64,000 nucleotides of DNA from Acidobacteriaceae bacterium. GTDB taxonomy: Bacteria; Acidobacteriota; Terriglobia; Terriglobales; Acidobacteriaceae. Both the position numbers and the translations under genes were made by a program. The stretch lies in assembly GCA_003131315.1 (NCBI GenBank), contig PKUV01000059.1, forward strand, positions 49,934 to 113,933, given 5' to 3'. How positions within the stretch are numbered: the first letter of the stretch is position 1; the number at the start of each line of letters is the position of its first letter. Positions 1 to 7,757 of this stretch are shown here, piece by piece. The notes under the pieces were generated by a model that was not told where the DNA came from, made no database searches, and saw only the letters and a list, made by a program, of their open reading frames with translations.

Positions 1-2
1 AG

Positions 3-1178
3 GAGCCGCCGGATTTCACGTTGAAAGTGAAGCAGGCGGAGCTGCCACCCGACGCCGCAGTGGTGGCGGGCATGGTGCCGCTGATGCAGGCCTTCTACGA
101 GAAGATCGGATTGCACGCCATCTGGGAGCGGCACCGGGCGCGGTACACGGAGTTGACCGAGATCTATCACGCTCCGCTGGCGAAGATGACATTCGACACC
201 GAGATCTATCTGAAGCTGCCATCGGCGGGGTACCTGGGACGGCAGTTCACCGTCTATCTGGATGCGATGGGCGCGCCGGCGCAGACCAACGCGCGGAACT
301 ATGCGTCGGATTACTACGTGGTGATTTCGCCGACGTCGGGCACGGCGATCAAGATGCAGCAGATCCGGCATACGTATCTGCATTATCTTCTGGATCCGCT
401 GGCGATGAAAAACGGCGGCTCGTTCAAGCGGCTGGAACCGTTGCTCGACGACGTGAAGACCGCTCCCATGGACGAAGCTTTCAAGAGCAACATTTCGCTG
501 CTGGTGACCGAATGCCTGGTGCGGGCGATTGAAGAGCGATTGACCAAGATTCCGGAGGCGGAGCGAGCCCAGAGTATCGACGAAGCCGACAAGGAGGGGT
601 ACGTCCTAACGCGCTATTTCTACGACGCGCTGGGCAAGTTCGAAAAAGATCCCGCGGGCATGCGCAACGCTTATGCGGACCTGGTCGGCTCGATTGACGC
701 CGGCAAAGAAAGGAAGCGGGCATCGCTGATCCAGTTCTCGGGTGAGGCGGCGCCCGAGCTTCTGCACCTGGCTGGCCGCCGGAACGAGCACCTGCTGCTG
801 AACGCGGAGCGGCGGCTGGCGGCTGGCGATCCGGAAACTGCACAGAAACTGGCGCAGCAGGCGCTCGATGAGCAGGAAGAAGATTCGGGACGCGCGCTAT
901 TTATTTTGGCGGAAGTCGCCACCGCGAATCGGGACATGGATGGGGCGCGCACCTACTTTGAACGAGCGCTGCAGACGGCCCATGAACCCAAGGTGATCGC
1001 GTGGTCTCATATTTATCTGGGACGCATTTATGATTTAAGAGAGGATCGGTTCGCCGCCCTGGACCAATATCGGGCGGCGTTGAACGCGGTGGGCGGAGCG
1101 CTTCCGGAAGCGAAGCAGGCGGCGCAGCGGGGGCTGGAGCAGCCGTATGAGCCTCCCGTGGCGAAGCAGCCGGAGTGA
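3..1178 (+). CDS. TPR-repeat protein, 5' end outside the window
   Basis: The reading frame is open to the left edge, and the earliest possible internal start is a TTG at 21, so the true N-terminus probably lies outside the window. The first 200 or so visible residues form a domain I do not recognise, rich in Tyr and His (HTYLHYLLDP near 115). The C-terminal third reads as tetratricopeptide repeats (ALFILAEVATANRDMDGARTYF and the repeat after it, ending near residue 370). TPRs mediate protein-protein contacts, so a scaffold or peptidase-like role is possible, but no catalytic motif is clear. It lies on the same strand as the next TPR protein, 230 bases downstream. Confidence 0.7.
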   Translation, partial: EPPDFTLKVKQAELPPDAAVVAGMVPLMQAFYEKIGLHAIWERHRARYTELTEIYHAPLAKMTFDTEIYLKLPSAGYLGRQFTVYLDAMGAPAQTNARNYASDYYVVISPTSGTAIKMQQIRHTYLHYLLDPLAMKNGGSFKRLEPLLDDVKTAPMDEAFKSNISLLVTECLVRAIEERLTKIPEAERAQSIDEADKEGYVLTRYFYDALGKFEKDPAGMRNAYADLVGSIDAGKERKRASLIQFSGEAAPELLHLAGRRNEHLLLNAERRLAAGDPETAQKLAQQALDEQEEDSGRALFILAEVATANRDMDGARTYFERALQTAHEPKVIAWSHIYLGRIYDLREDRFAALDQYRAALNAVGGALPEAKQAAQRGLEQPYEPPVAKQPE

Positions 1179-1228
1179 AGCAGGTTTCAGAGTTTCAAGG
1201 TTTCAGGGTTTCAAGGTTGCTGGCCTGT

Positions 1229-1330
1229 GCAGGCTGCGTAATAGTTCGATTTTCGATGCGCGGCCCCTGAAGGGGCGGCTGATTTCGGAGAATTAGCGGC
1301 ATCGCTAAAGCGATGCCCTGATACGAAAAC
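1229..1330 (+). repeat. MITE-like palindromic element, copy 1 (right end lost)
   Basis: This copy has a left end like GCAGGCTGCG, then a GGCCCCTGAAGGGG hairpin, then a GCATCGCTAAAGCGATGC hairpin and CCTGATACGAA. It belongs to the family seen complete at 2321-2442, but the right inverted repeat (TTTTTCCGCAGCCTGC) is missing here. Just upstream, 1182-1218 holds a quasi-repeat of GGTTTCA(A/G)G units. Confidence 0.7.
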
Positions 1331-1335
1331 GGAGT

Positions 1336-1366
1336 AGGGCCGGACAGCCGAGGGCGGCTGTCCCTA
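1336..1366. repeat. Short palindrome with GGACAGCCG arms
   Basis: Arms GGACAGCCG and CGGCTGTCC surround a 4-base centre at 1342-1363, extended by TAGG/CCTA. A second copy with the same arms is at 38284-38306. It is an interspersed palindrome in the gap between two TPR genes; terminator or repeat function is not distinguishable by eye. Confidence 0.6.
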
Positions 1367-1411
1367 CGTGATTAAATCTGACGTACAAAATTTTGCATTA
1401 TGGGAGACAGC

Positions 1412-2314
1412 ATGAAGCGAGCAGCAGTCATTCTGGGGATACTGAGTTTAGGGATACTGAGCATCGCGGTTTGGGCCGAAGCCCAGACGAGCGGACAGCC
1501 GGCGCAGCAGAATCCACCGGCAGCGGGTCAGGCGGCGCCAGCGCAGGGTACGACTCAGAGTGGCACGACGGCGCCAGCGGGAAAACGTCCACCGCAAGCC
1601 AAGACCCAGCCGGAGTTTGATGCCTGGAAGGCGGCAGCGGCAAGCACCGATGTTGCCGCGCTGGAGAAGGCGTCTGACGATTTTGCTACCAAGTTCCCAG
1701 ACAGTGAACTTCGCGTGCTGCTCTATAAGAACGCGATGCGACTCTACCAGAATGCCAACAACGCTGAGAAGACCGAGGCCATGGGCCGCAAAGTGCTCGG
1801 CTTTGACGGGGACGATCCCGAGGCTCTGGTAATCGTCGCCGAGGTAATCGCCGAGAGAACGCGCGACTCGGATATCGACAAAGATCAGCGTTTCGGCGAA
1901 GCAACCTCGAATGCCCAGAAGGCCACGCAGACCGTTGACACCGACGTCCAAGTCCCGGCGGGCACGCCGCAGGAGAAGATCGACGCCTACAAATCGCTGC
2001 TGCGCTCGAACGCGTATTCGATTCTCGGTACCATTGAGTTCAAGAAAGAGAATTACCCGGCAGCGCAGGAGAATCTGCAGAAGTCTATCGACGCGTTCCC
2101 CAGTAACCCGGACCCCGTGGTCGTTCTCCGCCTGGCGCTGTCGCTGGATAAGCAGCAAAAATATCCGGAGGCGCTCAAGGTGGCCAACCGCGCCGTGGAA
2201 ATGACGCAGGACAACACCGTGATTGGAACTCCGGCGCGCCGGGAACGCGACCGCTTGCAGCAGCTCACCGGAGGCGCGGCCCCGGCCCAACCGCAGAGCC
2301 CGCCGAAGAACTAA
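1412..2314 (+). CDS. Exported tetratricopeptide repeat protein
   Basis: The 300-residue product starts MKRAAVILGILSLGIL, a clear signal peptide ending near AEAQ. I chose the ATG at 1412 because GGGAG lies 5 bases upstream; an ATG at 1400 would only add GDS. A low-complexity Gln/Pro/Ala/Gly linker (about 25-60) follows. After it come helical TPR-type units, the clearest at 195-225 (AYSILGTIEFKKENYPAAQ) and 235-265. The protein probably works in the periplasm or outer envelope as a binding scaffold. I see no enzymatic motif. It is flanked by dispersed repeats on both sides, so it is probably transcribed alone. Confidence 0.8.
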   Translation: MKRAAVILGILSLGILSIAVWAEAQTSGQPAQQNPPAAGQAAPAQGTTQSGTTAPAGKRPPQAKTQPEFDAWKAAAASTDVAALEKASDDFATKFPDSELRVLLYKNAMRLYQNANNAEKTEAMGRKVLGFDGDDPEALVIVAEVIAERTRDSDIDKDQRFGEATSNAQKATQTVDTDVQVPAGTPQEKIDAYKSLLRSNAYSILGTIEFKKENYPAAQENLQKSIDAFPSNPDPVVVLRLALSLDKQQKYPEALKVANRAVEMTQDNTVIGTPARRERDRLQQLTGGAAPAQPQSPPKN

Positions 2315-2320
2315 CCCCTA

Positions 2321-2442
2321 GCAGGGTGCGGAAAAAGTCGATTGTCGATGCCCAGCCCCTAAAGGGGCGTCTGATTTCGAGGAGATTACGGCATCGCTAA
2401 AGCGATGCCCTGATACGAAGCCCGAGTTTTTCCGCAGCCTGC
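2321..2442 (+). repeat. MITE-like palindromic element, copy 2 (complete reference copy)
   Basis: This is the best complete copy, about 122 bases. The left end is GCAGGGTGCGGAAAAA (2321-2336) and the right end TTTTTCCGCAGCCTGC (2427-2442), inverted repeats with one mismatch. Inside are two perfect hairpins, CCCCTAAAGGGG and GCATCGCTAAAGCGATGC, joined by a conserved linker GTCTGATTTCGA, then CCTGATACGAA. Structure and size fit a non-autonomous miniature element or a REP-like bimorphic unit. No transposase is in the window. Confidence 0.8.
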
Positions 2443-2473
2443 CAGGGGCCGAAGGGCATGGCCCCGCTTAGTG

Positions 2474-3262
2474 ATGAAGTCACGCGAAATCATGGCGCTG
2501 GAAGAAAGCCTGGGTCACCACTTCCAGCGCCGGGAACTGATCGAGCAAGCGCTTACCCACAGCTCGCAAGCGCGCGAGGTGGAGGCGCTGGGCGCGGGCA
2601 GCGGTTCGTCTGGCGGCGGGGATAACGAAATACTCGAGTTTCTGGGAGACGCCGTGCTCGGGCTCGTCACCAGCGAGGCGCTGTTCCACCGCTTCCCCGA
2701 ATTTCAGGAAGGGCACCTTTCCAAGCTGCGTGCTCATCTGGTAGGGCAACGGCATCTGCTGCGGGTGGCCGAGCAGCTTCAGATTGGTCATTACATGCGT
2801 CTGGGCCGCGGCGAAGAAAAAAGCGGTGGCCGCAACAAGGCAAGCCTGCTCGTGGACGCACTGGAAGCGATCCTGGCTGCGCTCTATCTCGACGGCGGAT
2901 GGCCGGTGGCGCGAGACTTTATCGTGCGCGTGATCGTGGGGCCGGAACTGGCCCACATGAAACTGGAGACCAGCGCCATTCCGGTGATGGATTTCAAGTC
3001 CGCGTTGCAGGAAGCACTGCAGGCCAAAGGAGGACCGCAGCCGGTTTACGCCCTCGTGAAGGAGGAAGGTCCCGAACACAAGAAGACTTTTACGGTCGAG
3101 GTGAGACTGCCGGAACCTGAGATGGGGCAATTCGTGGGGCGCGCCCAGGGCGCGACCAAAAAACGGGCCGAACAGGAAGCGGCGCGGCAGGTCCTGGAGC
3201 ACCTGGCAACGTTGCCCGGGGGACGGCATCCGAATGCCGCAAAAGACGACGGCGCGTCGTAG
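2474..3262 (+). CDS. rnc: Ribonuclease III
   Basis: RNase III cleaves double-stranded RNA in rRNA maturation and mRNA decay. The signature NEILEFLGD is at about residues 51-59, and the second acidic pair is in DALEAILAALYLDGG (about 128-142). The expected Glu/Asp metal ligands are all present. A double-stranded RNA-binding domain follows (DFKSALQEAL to ARQVLEHL, about 172-247). Length (262 aa) is normal apart from a Gly/Ser-rich insert (GAGSGSSGGGD) just before the catalytic motif. I used the ATG at 2474; a GTG at 2471 adds one residue. It is followed by two signal peptidase genes, a neighbourhood seen in other bacteria (lepB-rnc). Confidence 0.95.
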   Translation: MKSREIMALEESLGHHFQRRELIEQALTHSSQAREVEALGAGSGSSGGGDNEILEFLGDAVLGLVTSEALFHRFPEFQEGHLSKLRAHLVGQRHLLRVAEQLQIGHYMRLGRGEEKSGGRNKASLLVDALEAILAALYLDGGWPVARDFIVRVIVGPELAHMKLETSAIPVMDFKSALQEALQAKGGPQPVYALVKEEGPEHKKTFTVEVRLPEPEMGQFVGRAQGATKKRAEQEAARQVLEHLATLPGGRHPNAAKDDGAS

Positions 3263-3273
3263 TCCTGTCTTAA

Positions 3274-3369
3274 CAGGCTGCGGAAGAACCTAGGTTCGTA
3301 TCAGGGTATCGCTTTAGCGATATCGAAAGCTCTTCGGAGTCAGACGCCCCTTTAGGGGCTCGGCATTGA
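3274..3369 (-). repeat. MITE-like palindromic element, copy 3 (minus orientation)
   Basis: CAGGCTGCGGAAGAA at the left, then TTCGTATCAGGG, a slightly decayed TATCGCTTTAGCGATA hairpin and CCCCTTTAGGGG. The far inverted repeat is missing because the lepB coding frame begins where it should lie, so the lepB start sits directly on the element boundary. Confidence 0.7.
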
Positions 3370-4131
3370 ATGCCAATTGTTATGTCATGGAGCGAGAAGA
3401 TTTCCGTTGGGGATTGGCCCGCGACTATTCAGTCGGTCGCGGGAACGATCGTGATCGCCGTTTTTGTGGTTACCTTCCTCGTGCAGGCGTTCACCATCCC
3501 TTCGGAATCCATGGAGCAAACGCTGCTGATTGGCGACTACCTGCTGGTGGATAAGTTTTGCTACGGCGACAGCGGCGGGTGGAACCGTCTGGTACCCTAC
3601 CGCAACGTCCGGCGCGGTGACATCATCGTCTTCCATTATCCTGTGAATCCTGCGCAGGACTTCGTGAAGCGAGTGGTGGCCTTGCCCGGAGATCGCCTGC
3701 GCCTCATCAACAAGCGCGTCTACATCAACGGCGTTCCCGTGCAGGAGCCCTACGTGCAGTACCTCACCGCGCTCCGCAATTTCTATCGCGACGACTTTCC
3801 GCGCACCGATTCTCCCGACTACGGAGTGGATGCAAAATGGTGGAAAGAAATGCCGAAGCTGGTGGAAGACCACCAGTTGATTATCCCCGAGGGCCACTAT
3901 TTTGTGCTGGGTGACAATCGCGATGACAGCCAGGACAGCCGGTACTGGGGATTCGTGCCGCGCGAAAATATTATCGGGCGGCCGCTGTTGATCTACTGGT
4001 CGTCGGGCAATGTGAACAATGATCTTCCCGGATCGCCAACCGTGGGTGATAGACTTTATCACCTTGCCTACGCGGTAACTCATTTGTTCCAGATAACGCG
4101 CTGGGAACGTACTTTCAGGCTGGTGCGCTGA
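3370..4131 (+). CDS. lepB: Signal peptidase I (first of two tandem copies)
   Basis: A membrane-bound S26 serine protease that removes signal peptides from exported proteins. One transmembrane helix (about 22-42) precedes the nucleophile motif PSESMEQTL (Ser47). The general-base Lys100 is in DFVKRVVALPGD, and the C-terminal box GDNRDDSQDSRYWGFVP is complete. The 253-residue length is typical. It is the second gene after rnc and sits 13 bases before a paralogue. The ATG at 3370 lies at the edge of a repeat; an in-frame ATG at 3382 is an alternative. Neither has a convincing ribosome-binding site. Confidence 0.93.
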   Translation: MPIVMSWSEKISVGDWPATIQSVAGTIVIAVFVVTFLVQAFTIPSESMEQTLLIGDYLLVDKFCYGDSGGWNRLVPYRNVRRGDIIVFHYPVNPAQDFVKRVVALPGDRLRLINKRVYINGVPVQEPYVQYLTALRNFYRDDFPRTDSPDYGVDAKWWKEMPKLVEDHQLIIPEGHYFVLGDNRDDSQDSRYWGFVPRENIIGRPLLIYWSSGNVNNDLPGSPTVGDRLYHLAYAVTHLFQITRWERTFRLVR

Positions 4132-4144
4132 TGCAGATTCGCTG

Positions 4145-4963
4145 ATGAAGCTCGCTGAGAAGAAATCCTCTAGACGGATGGCAAACGTGCCGAAAAAAGA
4201 AAAAGAAGAAGTCGTTGTGGACGAAAAGCCGCGCGAGACGACGGTGGAATTTCTGGCCTCGCTGGCGGGAGTGCTGGTCACCGGCCTGTTCATCATCACG
4301 TTTGTGCTGCAGGCGTTTGAGATTCCCTCCAGTTCCATGGAGGACACGCTGCTCATCGGCGACCACGTATTCGTGAACCGGGAGCAGTTCGCGCCGGCGA
4401 CGCGTTGGATGGGGCCGCTGATGCCCTATCGCGATATCCGCCGCGGCGACATTGTTGTGTTCCTGTCGCCGGAGGAACAAGGTCTGTTTGTGGTGAAGCG
4501 GATCATGGGCGTTCCTGGCGATCGCATCCACTTGCGCGATGGCGTCGTCCACCGCAACGGCGAGAAACTGGTTGAGCCGTACGTCCAGCACAAACTGGCG
4601 GATTACAACCCCTACCGCGACAACTTCCCTGCCGTGCCGCCTTCGGAAATGTACGGGGTAAGAAACGAAAAATGGCAGCAGGAACTGCCTTCGCATCTGG
4701 AGGGCGGTGACATCGTCGTGCCTCCGGACAGCTACTTTGCCATGGGCGACAACCGCGATGTGAGTTACGACAGCCGTTACTGGGGGTTTATTCCGCGGAA
4801 GAACGTCATCGGACGTCCCATGTTCGTTTACTGGTCATTTATCACCCCGGCAGACCAGTACCAGATGCGCAGCGCGGGCGACCGGCTGGGCTTCGTGGCG
4901 CACATCATCATTCACTTCTTTGATGAAACGCGCTGGTCGCGAACCCTCAGGATCGTGCGGTGA
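4145..4963 (+). CDS. lepB: Signal peptidase I (second tandem copy)
   Basis: Paralogue of the preceding gene with the same layout: a charged cytoplasmic N-terminus (Lys/Glu-rich to about 30), a membrane helix (about 38-58), nucleophile motif PSSSMEDTL (Ser64), catalytic Lys118 in VVKRIMGVPGD, and box GDNRDVSYDSRYWGF. Both copies keep the Ser/Lys dyad, so both should be active. A later in-frame ATG at 4178 is possible. The stop codon overlaps the GTG of the AsmA gene (GTGA), implying translational coupling. Two active copies may divide substrates or differ in expression; that is inference. Confidence 0.93.
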   Translation: MKLAEKKSSRRMANVPKKEKEEVVVDEKPRETTVEFLASLAGVLVTGLFIITFVLQAFEIPSSSMEDTLLIGDHVFVNREQFAPATRWMGPLMPYRDIRRGDIVVFLSPEEQGLFVVKRIMGVPGDRIHLRDGVVHRNGEKLVEPYVQHKLADYNPYRDNFPAVPPSEMYGVRNEKWQQELPSHLEGGDIVVPPDSYFAMGDNRDVSYDSRYWGFIPRKNVIGRPMFVYWSFITPADQYQMRSAGDRLGFVAHIIIHFFDETRWSRTLRIVR

Positions 4964-7581
4964 AATTTCTGCGGTCCGAATTTCTGCGTTCCAGGCGCGG
5001 GGTAGCTGCGGTCGCGGCTCTCGTGCTGATCCTGTTTCTGTTCCGGCCCGGCGTGTACAAGTTGCGAAACCGGATTTCGAGTTCTATCGGAAGCGCTCTG
5101 GGGCGCAGGGTCGAACTCGACAACGTGCGTTTGCGTCTTCTGCCGCGGCCAGGCTTTGATCTTGAGGGGCTCGTCATCTATGACGATCCCGCATTCAGCG
5201 CGGAACCGATGATCCGCGCGCAGGACGTTTCCGCGGCGATCCGGTTTCGTTCCCTGCTCCGCGGGCGGATCGAGATCGCCACCCTGAGCGCGACCGAGCC
5301 CAGCATCAACCTGGTGCGCAACCACGAAGGCCACTGGAACCTGGCGAGCCTGCTCCTGCGCAACGCGCAAATTCCTGCGGCTCCGACCGAAAAACCCGCT
5401 TCCGAGCGCCGCCCGGCATTCCCGTACCTCGAAGCCAACGGCGCTCGCATCAATTTCAAGCTGGGACAGACGAAGAAGTCCTACGCGCTCATGGATGCCG
5501 ACGTCGCGCTCTGGCAGGATTCGGAAAATTCCTGGAGCGCGCGCATCAAGGCCGAGCCCGTGCGCACCGATTTTAATCTCACCGATACCGGGCTGCTCCA
5601 GATCAACGCCACGTGGCAGCGCGCTTCCAGCTTGCAGTCGACCCCGGTGCAGATCGCCGTGCAATGGCAGAATGGGCAACTCGGACAGATCACCAAGTTG
5701 CTGAGCGGAAAAGACCGGGGCTGGCGCGGCGGAGTGAATTTCGCGGCGAATTTGTCCGGCACTCCGGAAGCACTGCTGATCGAGAGCCAGACCGCAATCG
5801 AAGATTTCCATCGCTACGACATTGTTGGCAGCGAGAACGTGCGCATGGCAACCAGTTGCTCGGGACGGTACAACGTCGTCACCAGCACACTTGCCGACCT
5901 GCTGTGCGAATCGCCGGTAAGTGGCGGGACCCTCCGCCTGCGCGGAACTTTTGCTCTGGTCGCACAACTACCCACCTATGATCTGACGCTGGAGGCCGAG
6001 AAGGTGCCGCTGACCTCCGTGGTTCGATTGCTGCGTCAGGCGAAAAAGCAGATCCCCGGCGATCTCACTGCGACTGGATTGCTGAATGCGGAGTTCCGCG
6101 CAACGCGCAACGTTACCGGGGCCGCAGGGCACGACTTATTGCAGCAATGGAGCGGGAGCGGCTCGGCGACCAACGTGCACCTGTCGTCGAATGTGGGGAA
6201 TGCGGGGAAAGATGAGGTTGCCTTCGGCACGATTCCACTGGCCCTGGTTTCACGGACCATAGTACCCGCCGATTCGCAGCGGGGCAGGCCCGGTCATCCG
6301 AGGACACAAGAACAACAAAAGGAGCAGGAGCCTGCGGAACCTCACCTGCGGATTGGGCCGGTCGAACTGGCGATGAACGCTTCCGCGCCGGTGAACGCCG
6401 GCGGGTGGATGTCCACTGCCGGCTATCGTTTTTTTCTGCGCGGCGACGTGGAGCTGAAAGACCTATTTCGTCTGGAGAACGTTCTGGGCTTGCCGGTAGC
6501 TCGCCCGGCGGCGGAAGGCGCGGCCAAGTTGGATGTGAGCGTCTCCGGGCCGTGGCAGGGATTTGCACCTGCCGTCACCGCTGGGACCGCTCAACTGCGC
6601 AACGTGCGCGCCGAGATGCACGGCCTGAACACGCCGATTGAGATTAGCTCGGCAACCATGTCTCTCGCTCCGGACGTGGTGTTGATGGAGAAGATTTCTG
6701 CCCGTACTGGAAACACGCATTGGAGCGGCGGGATTACAGCGCCCCGCCATTGCGCCGTTCCAACTTGCGTGTTTCAGTTCGATCTCACGGCCGACCAGCT
6801 TTCGACTGGAGATCTCGCCGAATGGTTCACACCGCATCCTGCCAAACGTCCGTGGTACCGCATCTTGAATTCCAGCGAGCCGCAGGGCGGCTCGCCACTC
6901 CTCGCGATTCAGGCGCGCGGCAACCTGCACGTCGGGCGATTAGGATTGAAGAGGGTGTTCGCCACTCAGGTTGCAACGCAAGTGGAAGTGGATCACGGCA
7001 AGGTCACACTGACTGCTCTGCGCGCACAACTGCTGCAGGGCACGCATCAGGGGAACTGGACGATTGATGTGTCGAGTCACGACGCGTCCACTCAGCCCGT
7101 GCGCTATCACGGCACCGGCACGTTGCACGACATTTCGCTGGCGCAGGTGGGCACGTTGATGAACGATGAGTGGATTGCCGGAACGGCCGACGGGAATTTC
7201 GATCTGGAAGGATCGGGAGACAGCTTTCGTGAGCTACTGGCGCACTCCGACGGCAAGTTGCAGTTCGTGATGCGGAACGGCAGCCTGACACATATTGAAA
7301 TTCCGGGCTCGCCCCTGCCTCTGCCGGTGCATCGGTTCGCCGGAGAGCTGCATCTGAAGAAAGGCGTTTGGGATCTCTCCGCAGGAAGACTGGAATCGCG
7401 CGACGGCATTTATCGGGTAAGCGGAACGGCTTCCCCGAGCAGCGGTTTCGACTTCGTGTTGACGCGCGGTGACGTGCAATCGTGGACGCTCACCGGGACG
7501 CTCGCTGAGCCGCGCGTCGCGCCGTTTGATCGAACGGAAGCCAAGCGTGCGGAAGCGGACGCGAAGACCGTCAAACCATAG
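4960..7581 (+). CDS. AsmA-family envelope protein
   Basis: An 873-residue protein with one N-terminal membrane anchor (about 15-32), then RRVELDNVRLRLLPRPGFDLEGL, typical of AsmA/TamB-like proteins. The long body is beta-rich. Toward the C-terminus the AsmA pattern recurs (GTADGNFDLEGSG, then a short conserved stretch with FAGELHLKKGVW). Such proteins span the periplasm and are implicated in lipid transport and outer-membrane assembly; the function here is inferred from family. It overlaps the upstream lepB by 4 bases with a GTG start, so rnc-lepB-lepB-asmA may form one transcription unit. Confidence 0.82.
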   Translation: MKFLRSEFLRSRRGVAAVAALVLILFLFRPGVYKLRNRISSSIGSALGRRVELDNVRLRLLPRPGFDLEGLVIYDDPAFSAEPMIRAQDVSAAIRFRSLLRGRIEIATLSATEPSINLVRNHEGHWNLASLLLRNAQIPAAPTEKPASERRPAFPYLEANGARINFKLGQTKKSYALMDADVALWQDSENSWSARIKAEPVRTDFNLTDTGLLQINATWQRASSLQSTPVQIAVQWQNGQLGQITKLLSGKDRGWRGGVNFAANLSGTPEALLIESQTAIEDFHRYDIVGSENVRMATSCSGRYNVVTSTLADLLCESPVSGGTLRLRGTFALVAQLPTYDLTLEAEKVPLTSVVRLLRQAKKQIPGDLTATGLLNAEFRATRNVTGAAGHDLLQQWSGSGSATNVHLSSNVGNAGKDEVAFGTIPLALVSRTIVPADSQRGRPGHPRTQEQQKEQEPAEPHLRIGPVELAMNASAPVNAGGWMSTAGYRFFLRGDVELKDLFRLENVLGLPVARPAAEGAAKLDVSVSGPWQGFAPAVTAGTAQLRNVRAEMHGLNTPIEISSATMSLAPDVVLMEKISARTGNTHWSGGITAPRHCAVPTCVFQFDLTADQLSTGDLAEWFTPHPAKRPWYRILNSSEPQGGSPLLAIQARGNLHVGRLGLKRVFATQVATQVEVDHGKVTLTALRAQLLQGTHQGNWTIDVSSHDASTQPVRYHGTGTLHDISLAQVGTLMNDEWIAGTADGNFDLEGSGDSFRELLAHSDGKLQFVMRNGSLTHIEIPGSPLPLPVHRFAGELHLKKGVWDLSAGRLESRDGIYRVSGTASPSSGFDFVLTRGDVQSWTLTGTLAEPRVAPFDRTEAKRAEADAKTVKP

Positions 7582-7639
7582 GGCGGCTGTCGGCTCCTAA
7601 GCTTTTAGCCTCACCGCTCAAATTCTCGACATTTGGCTT

Positions 7640-7757
7640 GTCATCCTGAGCGAAGCGAAGGATCTGCTGTCTTTTGCAGTGAGAAAAAAGCAGGTCCTTC
7701 GCTTCGCTCAGGATGACAATGTGGGTTATGCCACGAACTTGCGGGACACGACGCTAC
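7640..7757. repeat. Interspersed inverted repeat GTCATCCTGAGCGAAGCGAAGG, copy 1
   Basis: Long inverted arms (GTCATCCTGAGCGAAGCGAA and its complement) span 7640-7717 with a short variable centre. A conserved tail, TATGCCACGAACTTGCGGGA and ACACGACGCTACGG, continues to about 7757 and reaches the stop codon of the minus-strand amidohydrolase. Other copies are at 11543, 47633 and 51179. It sits between two genes whose 3' ends face each other, so it may also act as a bidirectional terminator. Confidence 0.75.
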
